Notes under the pieces: model-generated
What the model saw: the letters and a program-made list of their open reading frames with translations, nothing else
Told to the model about the DNA's origin: nothing
Database searches by the model: none
Part shown: positions 47,050 to 55,388 of the stretch, piece by piece
How positions within the stretch are numbered: position 1 is the stretch's first letter
Layout of the letters: each line of letters begins with the position of its first letter
Made by a program: the position numbers and the translations under genes
From: Pseudomonas sp. Root562
Lineage (GTDB): Bacteria; Pseudomonadota; Gammaproteobacteria; Pseudomonadales; Pseudomonadaceae
Assembly: GCF_001427125.1 (NCBI RefSeq)
Contig: NZ_LMGK01000001.1
Span: 446,108 to 510,107, forward strand
Direction of reading: 5' to 3'
Length of the DNA: 64,000 nucleotides

Positions 47050-47505
47050 TTAGCTCATGGTGCTGTTGCGTTCGATCACACGATCACCACCACCTTCGGC
47101 CAGTGTTTGGCCTGGAGTGCGGTCGGAGCCGTCAGCGGCGAGGGTTTGGCCCGGAGTGCGGTCGGAGCCGTCAGCGGCGAGGGTTTGGCCTGGAGTGCGG
47201 TCGGAACCATCGGCTGCAAGGGTTTGGCCCGGCGTGCGGTCGGAACCGTCAGCGGCAACCGTTTGACCTTGTGGGGTTTGGTCGTAGCCGTCTTCAGTGA
47301 TCAGGTTTTTTTCTTTCAGGCGATCGTTACCGCCTTCAGCCAGAGTTTGGCCCGGCGTGCGGTCAGAACCATCGGCAGCGACAGTCTGGCTGAATACCGA
47401 GTGGTGATCTTTGGCTTGTGGAGTAGCCTGTTCAGCGGCTGGCAGGGCGAAAGCCGTACTGGCCAGCATGGAGAGGGTAAGACTGAGTAGCAATTGGCGT
47501 TTCAT
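47050..47505 (-). CDS. Exported protein of 13-residue DGSDRTPGQT repeats
   Basis: A 151-aa protein. A signal peptide (MKRQLLLSLTLSMLASTAFA, then LPAAEQ) is followed by repeats of consensus GQTLAADGSDRTP: one copy, a diverged stretch (LAEGGNDRLKEKNLITEDGY), then four near-identical copies in a row, ending LAEGGGDRVIERNS. Each unit puts Asp-Gly-Ser-Asp-Arg in a turn. The repeats are probably exposed in the periplasm or outside. No enzymatic motif and no known function. ATG 47505 has GGAG 9 nt upstream. The coding DNA is a 39-bp tandem array. Confidence 0.8.
   Translation of the reverse strand: MKRQLLLSLTLSMLASTAFALPAAEQATPQAKDHHSVFSQTVAADGSDRTPGQTLAEGGNDRLKEKNLITEDGYDQTPQGQTVAADGSDRTPGQTLAADGSDRTPGQTLAADGSDRTPGQTLAADGSDRTPGQTLAEGGGDRVIERNSTMS
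47102..47260. repeat. 39-bp tandem repeat array inside the repeat-protein gene
   Basis: Four direct copies of GTTTGGCCYGGMGTGCGGTC + GGARCCRTCRGCKGC, plus a separated fifth at about 47345-47385. The first two copies differ by one base, indicating recent expansion or gene conversion; length variation between strains is expected. Confidence 0.85.
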
Positions 47506-47891
47506 GATGAGGTGCTCCGTAGGGGGGCAATAAATTGGGTACGAGGGCAATGCTACTCTCGATAAGTCGATATAAAAGTTCATAAACGCAATGGTAATAA
47601 TCAACGGAATTGATTGTTCTCTGCAGGCCTTGTAGACCGGGGCTTTGCGGGCGGTGCTTTTGCACCGCGGTGGGTATTTTCGACTCACTCACGCCGCGCA
47701 AAAGTGCGGGGCCGGTAACGCTGAGGGCGAGAAGAGAGCGCAAGTGAAGGGGTGGTTGCGGCAAAATCGGTTATTCGATTAAACCTGCCGAGCGTTTTTC
47801 AGTCGTAGATTCCATAGCGGGTCGGTTTTGGCCCGGCGTTTCTCATGGGCGTCGCCGTCGGGGCGTTCAGTCGTATCAGGAGCTTTGTGCA
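47506..47891. other. Intergenic region upstream of the repeat protein and AsmA-like genes
   Basis: A divergent 386-bp space. It contains a small hairpin GCGGTGC-TTTT-GCACCGC at 47651-47668 and an AT-rich half near 47540-47620 where the repeat-protein promoter should lie. No gene or repeat seen. Confidence 0.4.
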
Positions 47892-49967
47892 ATGACGCGC
47901 ACCCGTAGAATTCTCACCTGGTCCCTGGCCAGTCTCGTTGTATTACTGGCTGTGCTGGTGCTGATCATCGTGTTTTTCGACTGGAACCGGATCAAGCCCC
48001 CCCTCAACGCCAAAGTCTCCGAAGAGTTACATCGTCCATTCGCCATCAACGGCAACCTGGCGGTGATCTGGCGTCGCGAGCTCGACGAAGGCGGCTGGCG
48101 GGCCTGGGTGCCGTGGCCGCATGTCGTGGCTGAAGACCTGACCCTTGGCAACCCGGACTGGTCGAAAACGCCGCAGATGGCCAGTCTCAAACGGGTTGAG
48201 CTGCGCATCTCGCCGTTGGCCTTGCTGGGGCAGCGTGTGGTCATCCCGCGCATCGATCTCACTGAACCCAATGCCAAACTGCAGCGCCTGGCCGACGGGC
48301 GTGCCAACTGGGTGTTCAAGTTCGACCCCAAGGACCCGAACGCCGAACCTTCCCCGTGGGTCGTTGATATCGGTGCCATAGGCTTCGACAAGGGCCATGT
48401 CACTCTCGACGATCAAAACCTGAAGACGCAGCTCGACTTGTTGATCGACCCGTTGGGCAAGCCGATTCCCTTCAGTGACATCGTCGGTGACAAAGCCGCG
48501 AAAAACGCTTCGCAGCGGGGCGCCGCGCCGATGGACTACGCGTTTGGCCTGAAGGCCAAAGGCCAATACCACGGCCAGACACTCGCCGGTCAAGGCAAGA
48601 TCGGTGGTCTGCTGGCGCTGCAGGATGCGACCAGGCCATTTCCACTTCAGGCACAGGCGAAAATCGGCGATACCAGCGTCGAACTGGCCGGCACCCTGAC
48701 CGATCCGATGAGCCTGGGCGCTCTGGACTTGCAGCTCAAACTGGCCGGCACCAGCCTGGGTAATCTCTACCCGTTGACCGGCGTTACCTTGCCGGATACG
48801 CCGCCGTACGCCACTGACGGCCACTTGATCGCCAAGTTGCATGAGCCTGGCGGGGCGGTGTTCCGTTATGAAGCATTCAACGGCAAGATTGGCGAAAGTG
48901 ACATCCACGGCGATTTGACTTACGTCGCGGGTCAGCCACGACCAAAGCTCAGCGGCTCGTTGCTGTCTAACCAACTGCTGTTTGCTGACCTGGCCCCACT
49001 GATCGGTGCCGACTCCAATGCCAAGCAGAAAGCCCGTGGCGGCGACAGCAAACAGCCGGCGGACAAAGTGCTGCCGGTCGAAGCGTTCAAGACCGACCGC
49101 TGGCGCGATATGGATGCCGACGTCGAGTTCACCGGCAAACGCATCGTTCATAGCGAAAAACTGCCCTTCAACGATCTCTACACGCACTTGGTGCTGACCG
49201 ATGGCGTGCTCAGTCTCGAACCGCTGCGCTTCGGTGTGGCTGGGGGCAACCTGGAGGCGCAGATTCGTCTGAATGGTCACACCGAGCCATTGGAAGGGCG
49301 GGCGAAAATCACTGCTCGCGGTTTCAAGCTCAAGCAGTTGTTCCCGACCTTCGAGCCGATGAAAACCAGTTTCGGCGAGCTCAATGGCGATGCCGACATC
49401 ACCGGTCGCGGCAATTCGGTGGCCGCGTTGTTGGGCAGTGCCAACGGCAACTTGAAAATGCTGATCAACGATGGCGCCATCAGCCGCGAATTGATGGAGT
49501 TGGCGGGGTTGAACGTCGGTAACTACGTGGTCGGCAAAATCTTCGGTGACAAGGAAGTGAAGATCAACTGCGCAGCCTCTGACTTCGACATCAAGAATGG
49601 TCTGGCGACCACGCGCCTGTTCGTCTTCGATACCGAGAACGCGATCATCTATATCGATGGCACAGCGAACATGGCCACTGAGCAACTGGACTTGACCATC
49701 ACGCCGGAGTCCAAGGGCTGGCGTTTGATTTCGTTGCGTTCGCCGCTGTACGTGCGTGGCAAGTTCATCAAGCCGGATGCAGGTGTGAAAGCAGTGCCGT
49801 TGATGTTGCGCGGGGCCGGGATGGTGGCGTTGGGGGTGATTGCTGCACCCGCAGCGGGGCTGCTGGCGTTGGTGGCACCGAGTGGCGGCGAGCCGAATCA
49901 GTGCGCGCCGTTGCTGGAGCAGATGAAATCGGGCAAGGCGCCGGTGACCGTCAAACCGACAAAATAA
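47892..49967 (+). CDS. AsmA-family protein
   Basis: A 691-aa protein anchored by one N-terminal membrane helix (about 9-31, ILTWSLASLVVLLAVLVLII), with a long periplasmic beta-rich region. The N-terminal FDWNRIKPPLNAKVSEELHR and the C-terminal AsmA_2-like segment with GSANGNLKMLINDGAISREL are typical of AsmA/YhjG proteins, now linked to lipid transport between the two membranes. A short C-terminal hydrophobic stretch (MVALGVIAAPAAGLLALVAP) may re-enter the membrane. CAGGAG precedes ATG 47892. Monocistronic. Confidence 0.85.
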   Translation: MTRTRRILTWSLASLVVLLAVLVLIIVFFDWNRIKPPLNAKVSEELHRPFAINGNLAVIWRRELDEGGWRAWVPWPHVVAEDLTLGNPDWSKTPQMASLKRVELRISPLALLGQRVVIPRIDLTEPNAKLQRLADGRANWVFKFDPKDPNAEPSPWVVDIGAIGFDKGHVTLDDQNLKTQLDLLIDPLGKPIPFSDIVGDKAAKNASQRGAAPMDYAFGLKAKGQYHGQTLAGQGKIGGLLALQDATRPFPLQAQAKIGDTSVELAGTLTDPMSLGALDLQLKLAGTSLGNLYPLTGVTLPDTPPYATDGHLIAKLHEPGGAVFRYEAFNGKIGESDIHGDLTYVAGQPRPKLSGSLLSNQLLFADLAPLIGADSNAKQKARGGDSKQPADKVLPVEAFKTDRWRDMDADVEFTGKRIVHSEKLPFNDLYTHLVLTDGVLSLEPLRFGVAGGNLEAQIRLNGHTEPLEGRAKITARGFKLKQLFPTFEPMKTSFGELNGDADITGRGNSVAALLGSANGNLKMLINDGAISRELMELAGLNVGNYVVGKIFGDKEVKINCAASDFDIKNGLATTRLFVFDTENAIIYIDGTANMATEQLDLTITPESKGWRLISLRSPLYVRGKFIKPDAGVKAVPLMLRGAGMVALGVIAAPAAGLLALVAPSGGEPNQCAPLLEQMKSGKAPVTVKPTK

Positions 49968-49986
49968 TCGGGTGCCTGCAAGGCCT

Positions 49987-50032
49987 CGTCGCGAGCAGCT
50001 CCCCTGCCGGAGCGAGCCTGCTCGCAATGGCG
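49987..50032. repeat. Compact REP unit pair
   Basis: TCGCGAGCAG-CTCCCCTGCCGG-AGCGAGCCTGCTCGCAATGG: a right unit of the GAGCGAGCCTGCTCGC type and a degraded left partner, after the AsmA-like stop. Confidence 0.6.
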
Positions 50033-50057
50033 GATTTGCAGTGACTGCGTCCGGTCT

Positions 50058-50960
50058 TCATGCCAAGGCATGCCCAGACGCCAGCGCCTCCTCCCTCAAC
50101 CACGCAAAAAACGCCCGCACCGGTGGATGCCGCTCGCGTCCCGGCACGCATAACGCGCTGTAACCGGCGCCATCCACTTGCACGTCACCGCGATAAGCCA
50201 GCAACAATCCGCTGGCCACACTTTCCGACACCAGGATATTGCTCGCCAACACCAGGCCCTGCCCGGCGATGGCCGCTTGCAGGGCGTAATGCTCTTCGTC
50301 GTATTCGCGCACGGCGGGTTGGCCGGCCAGCCAGGTTTCGCCGGACTGCGCGCACCAGGCCTCCCAGCCATGGGCATAGAGCTTGGAGTTGTGCCAATGC
50401 ACGCTGATCAGCGTCGGTGCGCGGGTCGACGCCAGCGCCACCTGTTCTGGCGAGCCGTAGACGCCGAAGGACTCATCGAACAGGCATGAACCATAAAGAT
50501 GGGGATATGTTTCGAGGCTGTAGCGCACCACCAGATCGACGCTGGCGTCCTGATGCAGGTCGATAACTTCGCAATGGGTGTCCAGGCGTACGTTGATATT
50601 CGGGTGCCGGGCATAGAAACGTCCCAGGCGAGGGACCAGCCAAAGGGCGGCGAAAGCAGCGGTGGTGGAGATCGTCAGACTGGTTCCGCTGCGTTGCGGG
50701 CGCAGGGTATCGACGCTTTGCGCCACATCGAGAAAAGCACCGTGCAGGCTGCGGAACAGCCGTTCGCCGCATTCAGTCAGGCGCACCCGACGGGGCAGGC
50801 GCTCGAACAGCGGCACCCCGAGCCAGGTTTCCAGTGAGCGGATCTGATGGGACACCGCCGTGGGTGTCACTGACAGTTCTTCGGCGGCCGCCTTGAAGCT
50901 AAGCAGGCGTGAGGCGGATTCAAAGGCGCGCAAGGCAGTCAGCGGCAACGAAGCAAACAT
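50058..50960 (-). CDS. LysR-family regulator, GcvA-like, probably controlling azoR
   Basis: A 300-aa regulator. Winged HTH at about 5-62 (LPLTALRAFESASRLLSFKA, VTPTAVSHQIRSLETWLG) and a type-2 periplasmic-fold co-inducer domain. I start at ATG 50960 with GTGGAG upstream; a GTG at 50972 is possible. It is divergent from the azoreductase gene with a 121-bp gap containing a perfect T-N11-A dyad, so it probably controls itself and azoR. The inducer is unknown, possibly a quinone or aromatic nitro/azo compound. Confidence 0.87.
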   Translation of the reverse strand: MFASLPLTALRAFESASRLLSFKAAAEELSVTPTAVSHQIRSLETWLGVPLFERLPRRVRLTECGERLFRSLHGAFLDVAQSVDTLRPQRSGTSLTISTTAAFAALWLVPRLGRFYARHPNINVRLDTHCEVIDLHQDASVDLVVRYSLETYPHLYGSCLFDESFGVYGSPEQVALASTRAPTLISVHWHNSKLYAHGWEAWCAQSGETWLAGQPAVREYDEEHYALQAAIAGQGLVLASNILVSESVASGLLLAYRGDVQVDGAGYSALCVPGRERHPPVRAFFAWLREEALASGHALA

Positions 50961-50972
50961 TGATTTCTCCAC

Positions 50973-50991
50973 GGATGAAATGGATTCATCC
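50973..50991. promoter_or_regulatory. LysR operator (T-N11-A dyad) between LysR and azoR genes
   Basis: GGATGAA-ATGGA-TTCATCC is a perfect 7-bp inverted repeat with the LysR box T-N11-A at T50976/A50988. A second small dyad TCATT-TG-AATGA lies at 51006-51017. The site touches the LysR start, as expected for autoregulation. Confidence 0.7.
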
Positions 50992-51081
50992 CGACTGATT
51001 TTTGCTCATTTGAATGACTGAGGCAGTCCGCGTCAATCTGCAGCCACTTGTGTTTTCAGTCTAGACCTTGAGGAGATTCAG

Positions 51082-51720
51082 ATGAGTAAAATTCTTGCAG
51101 TGCATGCCAGCCCACGGGGTGAACGTTCTCACTCGCGGCGATTGGCCGAGGTGTTTCTTTCGGCGTTGCAGGCGCGCAATCCGCAGGTGCAATTGACTCG
51201 CCGGGAAGTGGGTCGGGCGTTGATTCCGCCGGTCAACGAAGCATTCGTGGCTGCGGCGTTTTATCCCGAGCCCGAGGCCCGCCCCTTGTCGATGCAGGCG
51301 GATCTGGCGTTCAGCGATGAACTGGTCGGGGAGTTGCTCGGCCACGATGTGCTGGTGATTTCTACACCGATGCACAACTTCAGCGTGCCTAGCGGCCTCA
51401 AAGCATGGATCGATCAGATCGTGCGGCTCGGCCTGACCTTCAATCACACGCTGGACAATGGCGTGGCTCAATACGAACCTTTGGTGCGGGGCAAAAAGGC
51501 GCTGATCATCAGCAGCCGTGGCGGCTTTGGTTTTGGCCCTGGCGGTGAGCTGGAAGCCATGAACCACGCCGACACGTTACTGCGCACAGTGTTGGGATTC
51601 ATTGGCATCACCGACGTCACCGTGGTCGCCGCCGAGGGCGAGGAGTCCGAGGCGCGGACCTTCGCGGTGTCCGCCGCCGAGGCCGAACAGCGCTTGCTGG
51701 CGCTGGCCAGGGAGTTCTAG
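51082..51720 (+). CDS. azoR: FMN-dependent NADH-azoreductase
   Basis: A 212-aa flavodoxin-fold quinone/azo reductase. It begins [20 protein letters not shown], with the FMN phosphate-binding [26 protein letters not shown] and [12 protein letters not shown]. It reduces quinones and azo dyes by two electrons. GAGGAG precedes ATG 51082. The stop is directly followed by the SMR gene, so both are coupled. Divergent LysR likely regulates. Confidence 0.92.
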   Translation: MSKILAVHASPRGERSHSRRLAEVFLSALQARNPQVQLTRREVGRALIPPVNEAFVAAAFYPEPEARPLSMQADLAFSDELVGELLGHDVLVISTPMHNFSVPSGLKAWIDQIVRLGLTFNHTLDNGVAQYEPLVRGKKALIISSRGGFGFGPGGELEAMNHADTLLRTVLGFIGITDVTVVAAEGEESEARTFAVSAAEAEQRLLALAREF

Positions 51721-52026
51721 ATGGCCTGGCTGTTTTTACTGATCGCCGCCGGGTTCGAAGTCACGTTCGCCATGGGCATGAAGTACGCCGAGGGCTTCAC
51801 CCGGCTCTGGCCATCGCTGATCACCGTGGTGGCGGCGGTGGCCGGGATCTACTTCCTGACCCTGGCCATGCGTGAGTTGCCGGTGAGCATCGCTTACCCG
51901 ATCTGGACTGCCATTGGTTCGCTGGGCACGGTGTTTCTCGGGTTTGTGTTGCTGGGTGAAAGCCTGACCGCGGTCAAGTTGCTGTCGGTGGGGCTGATCG
52001 TGGCGGGAGTGGCGGGACTGAAGTAG
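51721..52026 (+). CDS. SMR-family small transporter, SugE/Gdx-like
   Basis: A 101-aa four-helix transporter. The essential Glu13 is present (AAGFEVTFAMG), and KYAEGFTRLWPSLITV resembles the guanidinium exporter SugE/Gdx rather than EmrE. However, the Trp16 of SugE is Phe here and the last-helix region is GLIVAGVAGLK. No guanidine riboswitch leader is present because it starts at the base after the azoR stop; it is probably expressed with azoR. The substrate may be a toxic cation linked to the azoR pathway. Confidence 0.85.
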   Translation: MAWLFLLIAAGFEVTFAMGMKYAEGFTRLWPSLITVVAAVAGIYFLTLAMRELPVSIAYPIWTAIGSLGTVFLGFVLLGESLTAVKLLSVGLIVAGVAGLK

Positions 52027-52133
52027 GCGGGATGTCATAGACTGGTCGTCGAGTTGTCATGTTCGCTGGCGATGCTTGGCGGGTGTCTTGCATCACGCCT
52101 TGCGTCACCTATCGATCACAAGGATGTCCGCCC

Positions 52134-53024
52134 ATGTCGCAAGGTTCTGCCCCGCGTTATCCAATGGTGCTGGTCCCGGGAATGCTCGGGTTTATCCGTC
52201 TGGTGCTCTACCCGTACTGGTACGGCATCGTCGAGGCGCTGCGTCGTGGTGGTGCCGTGGTGTTCGCGGTGCAGGTGTCGCCGCTCAATTCCAACGAGGT
52301 ACGTGGTGAGCAATTGCTGGCGCGGATCGAGGAGATTCTGCGCGAGACCGGGGCCGACAAGGTCAACCTGATCGGCCACAGCCAGGGCTCGCTGACCGCC
52401 CGATACGCGGCGGCCAAACGTCCGGACCTGGTCGCCTCGGTCACTTCGGTCGCGGGCCCGAACCATGGTTCGGAGCTGGCCGATTACCTGCACCGGCACT
52501 ATGCCCATGACAGCCTCAAGGGCCGCTTGCTGAGCTGGTTGTTGCGAGTAATCAATGCCTTGATGTGTCTGCTCGATACCGGTTATCACGGGCCGAAGTT
52601 GCCGGTGGACGTTCATGGATCGCACCATTCACTTACCACAGAAGGCGTCGCGCTGTTCAATCAGCGTTATCCACAGGGCCTGCCCGAGACATGGGGCGGG
52701 CACGGCCCGGAAGAAGTGAACGGGGTGCGTTACTACTCCTGGTCCGGGACCCTGCAACCGGGCAAGACCGATCGCGGGCGCAACCTGTTCGATGGCACCA
52801 ACCGCAGTTGCCGGTTGTTCGCCAAAACCTTCGTGCGCGAAGCCGGACATTGCGACGGAATGGTCGGCCGCTACAGCTCGCACCTGGGAACGGTGATTGG
52901 CGACGATTTTCCGCTGGATCACTTCGACATCGTCAATCAGTCACTGGGATTGGTCGGCAAGGGCGCCGAGCCGATACGTTTGTTTTTGGAGCATGCGGCG
53001 CGGCTGAAAGCGGCCGGGCTTTAG
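52134..53024 (+). CDS. Triacylglycerol lipase, P. fragi type (family I)
   Basis: A 296-aa alpha/beta hydrolase. The nucleophile elbow GHSQGSLTARY, the Asp of HCDGMVGRYSSHLG and the His of PLDHFDIVNQ form the triad, with Ca2+-site residues near the last two. Length, lack of a signal peptide and the segment TSVAGPNHGSELAD match P. fragi-type lipase. The oxyanion motif is LVPGMLGF instead of the common LVHGxxGF. No Lif foldase gene is adjacent. I start at ATG 52134 with AAGGATG upstream. Secretion route is unclear. Confidence 0.87.
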   Translation: MSQGSAPRYPMVLVPGMLGFIRLVLYPYWYGIVEALRRGGAVVFAVQVSPLNSNEVRGEQLLARIEEILRETGADKVNLIGHSQGSLTARYAAAKRPDLVASVTSVAGPNHGSELADYLHRHYAHDSLKGRLLSWLLRVINALMCLLDTGYHGPKLPVDVHGSHHSLTTEGVALFNQRYPQGLPETWGGHGPEEVNGVRYYSWSGTLQPGKTDRGRNLFDGTNRSCRLFAKTFVREAGHCDGMVGRYSSHLGTVIGDDFPLDHFDIVNQSLGLVGKGAEPIRLFLEHAARLKAAGL

Positions 53025-53038
53025 ATCGCGTTATCGTT

Positions 53039-53133
53039 CATCGCGGGCAAGCCACGCTCCCACAGGTTTTGTGTCGGATGTGATTTCTGTGAGCAACCGA
53101 AAACCTGTGGGAGCTGGCTTGCCAGCGATGGCG
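53039..53133. repeat. Mixed REP pair after the lipase gene
   Basis: The left unit TCATCGCGGGCAAGCCACGCTCCCACAGG and the right unit CCTGTGGGAGCTGGCTTGCCAGCGATGGCG are inverted but of different subtype. Lies between convergent gene ends. Confidence 0.8.
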
Positions 53134-53138
53134 GCAAA

Positions 53139-54026
53139 TCAGGCAACGCTGACCTTGCGGCCTAACACGGTGGTCCAACGCTCGGAAACAATCACCCCAC
53201 CCAACGTCAATACCCCGCCCACCAAGTGATACAGCGCCAGCTGCTCACGCAGCACCACCGCCGCGATCAGCGCAGTAATCACCGGCAGCAAATTGAAAAA
53301 CATCACCGTCCGACTCGGCCCCAGGCGCACCACCGCCTGCATCCATGCCAGTGGCGCGACCATCGAAGCCAACAGGCAGGCATACAGCACCAGCGGAATA
53401 TTGTGCAACGTCGGACCGACTTTCGCTGACGCGAGGAACAGCGGAAACAACACCACTACCGCCACCAGCACCTGCAAGTAAAGCAACACCAGCGGCGGCA
53501 ATTTCAGCTGCCATTTTTTCAACAGGGTGCTGTAGACCGCGTAGGCCAGCGTTGCCACCAGCATCATCGCGTCGCCCAGGTTCACGCCGTGTTCCAGCAG
53601 CAAGCCGAGGCTGCCGGAGGACACCACCACCAACACCCCGGCAAACGACAGCACCGCACCGGCCAGTGCGCCGGCGGTCAGGCGCTGGCCGAGGCTGATG
53701 ATCGCCATGGCCAGCGACATCAGCGGCATCAAGGACAGGATGATGCCCATGTTGGTGGCTGAGGTCAGGGCCGCGGCGAAGTACGCCAGGCTCTGATAGA
53801 CCGCCATGCCAAGCACGCCGAGGATGAAAATCTTGCCCAGGTTCGGGCGAATCGCTGGCCAGTGCGCGATCACCGGTTTGAGCATGAAAGGTGTGAACAA
53901 CAAACCGGCGAGCAGCCAGCGGTAGAATCCGATCTCGGCGGGGAAGATCGCCCCGGCCGACATTTTGGTAATCACGGTGTTGCCGGCCCAGATAAAGATG
54001 GCCAACAGGGGATAAGCGTATTGCAT
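53139..54026 (-). CDS. EamA/DMT-family transporter
   Basis: A 295-aa membrane protein with ten predicted helices in two EamA repeats (about 5-130 and 145-280), beginning MQYAYPLLAIFIWAGNTVIT. DMT proteins export metabolites or amino acids; the substrate is unknown. It is divergent from an AraC regulator with 96 bp between starts, and the operator-like repeats lie there, so this exporter is its likely target. Start ATG 54026. Confidence 0.87.
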   Translation of the reverse strand: MQYAYPLLAIFIWAGNTVITKMSAGAIFPAEIGFYRWLLAGLLFTPFMLKPVIAHWPAIRPNLGKIFILGVLGMAVYQSLAYFAAALTSATNMGIILSLMPLMSLAMAIISLGQRLTAGALAGAVLSFAGVLVVVSSGSLGLLLEHGVNLGDAMMLVATLAYAVYSTLLKKWQLKLPPLVLLYLQVLVAVVVLFPLFLASAKVGPTLHNIPLVLYACLLASMVAPLAWMQAVVRLGPSRTVMFFNLLPVITALIAAVVLREQLALYHLVGGVLTLGGVIVSERWTTVLGRKVSVA

Positions 54027-54065
54027 CGGGAAAAACCAGAACGTTAATGAAGGGCAATTATCCTC

Positions 54066-54120
54066 TGTCTGGATACGAGCCTATACTTCAATCCAGACAA
54101 CCTGCCCCTGAATCCGGACA
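54066..54120. promoter_or_regulatory. AraC-type operator repeats between exporter and regulator genes
   Basis: Three copies of a 9-bp half-site: TGTCTGGAT (54066-54074, inverted), ATCCAGACA (54091-54099) and ATCCGGACA (54112-54120). The last two are direct repeats exactly 21 bp apart, two helical turns, as expected for AraC binding. A TATACT -10-like word (54082-54087) lies between the first two. Confidence 0.65.
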
Positions 54121-54122
54121 GC

Positions 54123-54917
54123 ATGACCCGTAAACACATCGACCTGCTGGATTTCAGCGAACTGCCTGCCCCCGTGTATTTCCGCTACGCCGATTTCGAT
54201 GCGCACCGCTTTGCCTCGGCCCACCGGCATCCGTGGGGCACGCTGGAATACTCGGCACATGGTGTGTTGCACATGGAGATTGGCGGCAGCCGCTTCATGT
54301 CGCCGCCGCAGTACGCAGTGTGGGTGCCGCCCGAGACTGAGCACAGCTTTTACAGCCATCAGCCGATCAATTATCGAGCGGTGTGCCTGGCGCCGACGAT
54401 GTGCGCCGATTTACCGCAACAAGCCTGCACCCTCGCCATCAGCGACATCCTCAAGGCAATCCTCAAGGACTTCGCTGCCCGGGACGTAAAGGTGCCGAGG
54501 CAGGAGGCAGACCAACGTCTGGCCCAAGTGCTGGTCGATCAACTGAAGCAGGCGCCGGTGCATGAGTGCTATTTACCCTACGCCCGCAGTGCCGGGTTGC
54601 TGAGTATCCTCGAAGCCTTGCAGGCCGAACCCGGGGATAACCGGCCCCTGGCGGATTGGGCCGCGCAGATTCATGTCAGTGAGCGCACCCTGGCGCGGCA
54701 GTTCGTGCGTGAGTTGGGCATGAGCTTCGGCGAGTGGCGCCAGCGCGTGCGTTTTCTCGCCGCCATCGAGGCCCTGGACAGCAACCGCAGTGTCCAGGAC
54801 GTTGCCTTCGACATGGGCTACAGCACCGGTTCGGCGTTTATCGCGATGTTCCAGCGTCAAGCCGGGTGCACGCCGGAGCAGTATCGACGCAGTCATTTGA
54901 CGAACAGGAAGGTGTAA
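54123..54917 (+). CDS. AraC-family transcriptional regulator
   Basis: A 264-aa regulator. The N-terminal cupin-like sensing domain (AHRHPWGTLEYSAHGVLHME, then PPQYAVWVPPETEHSF) is followed by a C-terminal double HTH (about 170-260) with IHVSERTLARQFVRELGMSF and VAFDMGYSTGSAFIAMFQRQ. The cupin with conserved His residues is of the AraC_binding type. ATG 54123 immediately follows the third operator half-site, which would occlude translation initiation or autoregulate. Probably controls the divergent EamA exporter. Confidence 0.88.
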   Translation: MTRKHIDLLDFSELPAPVYFRYADFDAHRFASAHRHPWGTLEYSAHGVLHMEIGGSRFMSPPQYAVWVPPETEHSFYSHQPINYRAVCLAPTMCADLPQQACTLAISDILKAILKDFAARDVKVPRQEADQRLAQVLVDQLKQAPVHECYLPYARSAGLLSILEALQAEPGDNRPLADWAAQIHVSERTLARQFVRELGMSFGEWRQRVRFLAAIEALDSNRSVQDVAFDMGYSTGSAFIAMFQRQAGCTPEQYRRSHLTNRKV

Positions 54918-54981
54918 CAGGCGTTGTCTACACTCCAGAGCAAGGCCGTTCCCCTTGGTGCGGCGATAAGGAGAAAACTCC

Positions 54982-55290
54982 ATGCAAATGTTGCGTGCCC
55001 CTTTATTGATGATCGGTTTGCTGCTCTGTTCCCAGGGCTTCGCCGCCACTGACCAACAGAACAAGATGACCACCTGCAACGCCGAGGCGACTGCCAAAAC
55101 CCTCAAGGGCGATGAACGCAAAGCCTTCATGAGCAATTGCCTGAAGGCCACCCCGGCGGCCAACGATGCCGGCAAAGCCTTGACCCCGCAGCAAGAGAAA
55201 ATGAAAACCTGCAATGCCGATGCCGCCACCAAGGCCTTGAAGGGTGATGAGCGCAAGGCGTTCATGAGCGATTGCCTGAAGAAAAAATAG
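54982..55290 (+). CDS. PsiF-family exported protein
   Basis: A 102-aa protein. A signal peptide (MQMLRAPLLMIGLLLCSQGF, then AA) precedes two PsiF repeats of about 32 residues: KMTTCNAEATAKTLKGDERK...MSNCLK and KMKTCNADAATKALKGDERK...MSDCLKKK. Each repeat has one Cys near its start and one near its end, probably a disulfide. PsiF is phosphate-starvation inducible in E. coli; I see no convincing Pho box in the 64 bp upstream. AAGGAG precedes ATG 54982. Confidence 0.88.
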   Translation: MQMLRAPLLMIGLLLCSQGFAATDQQNKMTTCNAEATAKTLKGDERKAFMSNCLKATPAANDAGKALTPQQEKMKTCNADAATKALKGDERKAFMSDCLKKK

Positions 55291-55388
55291 CCAGAACCCA
55301 GACCAAGGTCGCCCCACACAATCCCTAGTGCTGACACCGGATCGCTGGCAGACTGCCAATCCTTTTACGCCGTTCGTTTTGAGGCTGT

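Noticed and set aside
47102..47260. CRISPR array
   Set aside because: The 39-bp direct repeats have no unique spacers; they run contiguously in frame and encode the peptide repeat.
51700..51721. Guanidine riboswitch before the SugE-like gene
   Set aside because: The gene starts at the base after the azoR stop, leaving no room for a leader RNA.
54918..54981. Pho box before psiF
   Set aside because: No pair of CTGTCAT-like direct repeats with the right spacing is visible in the 64 bp available.
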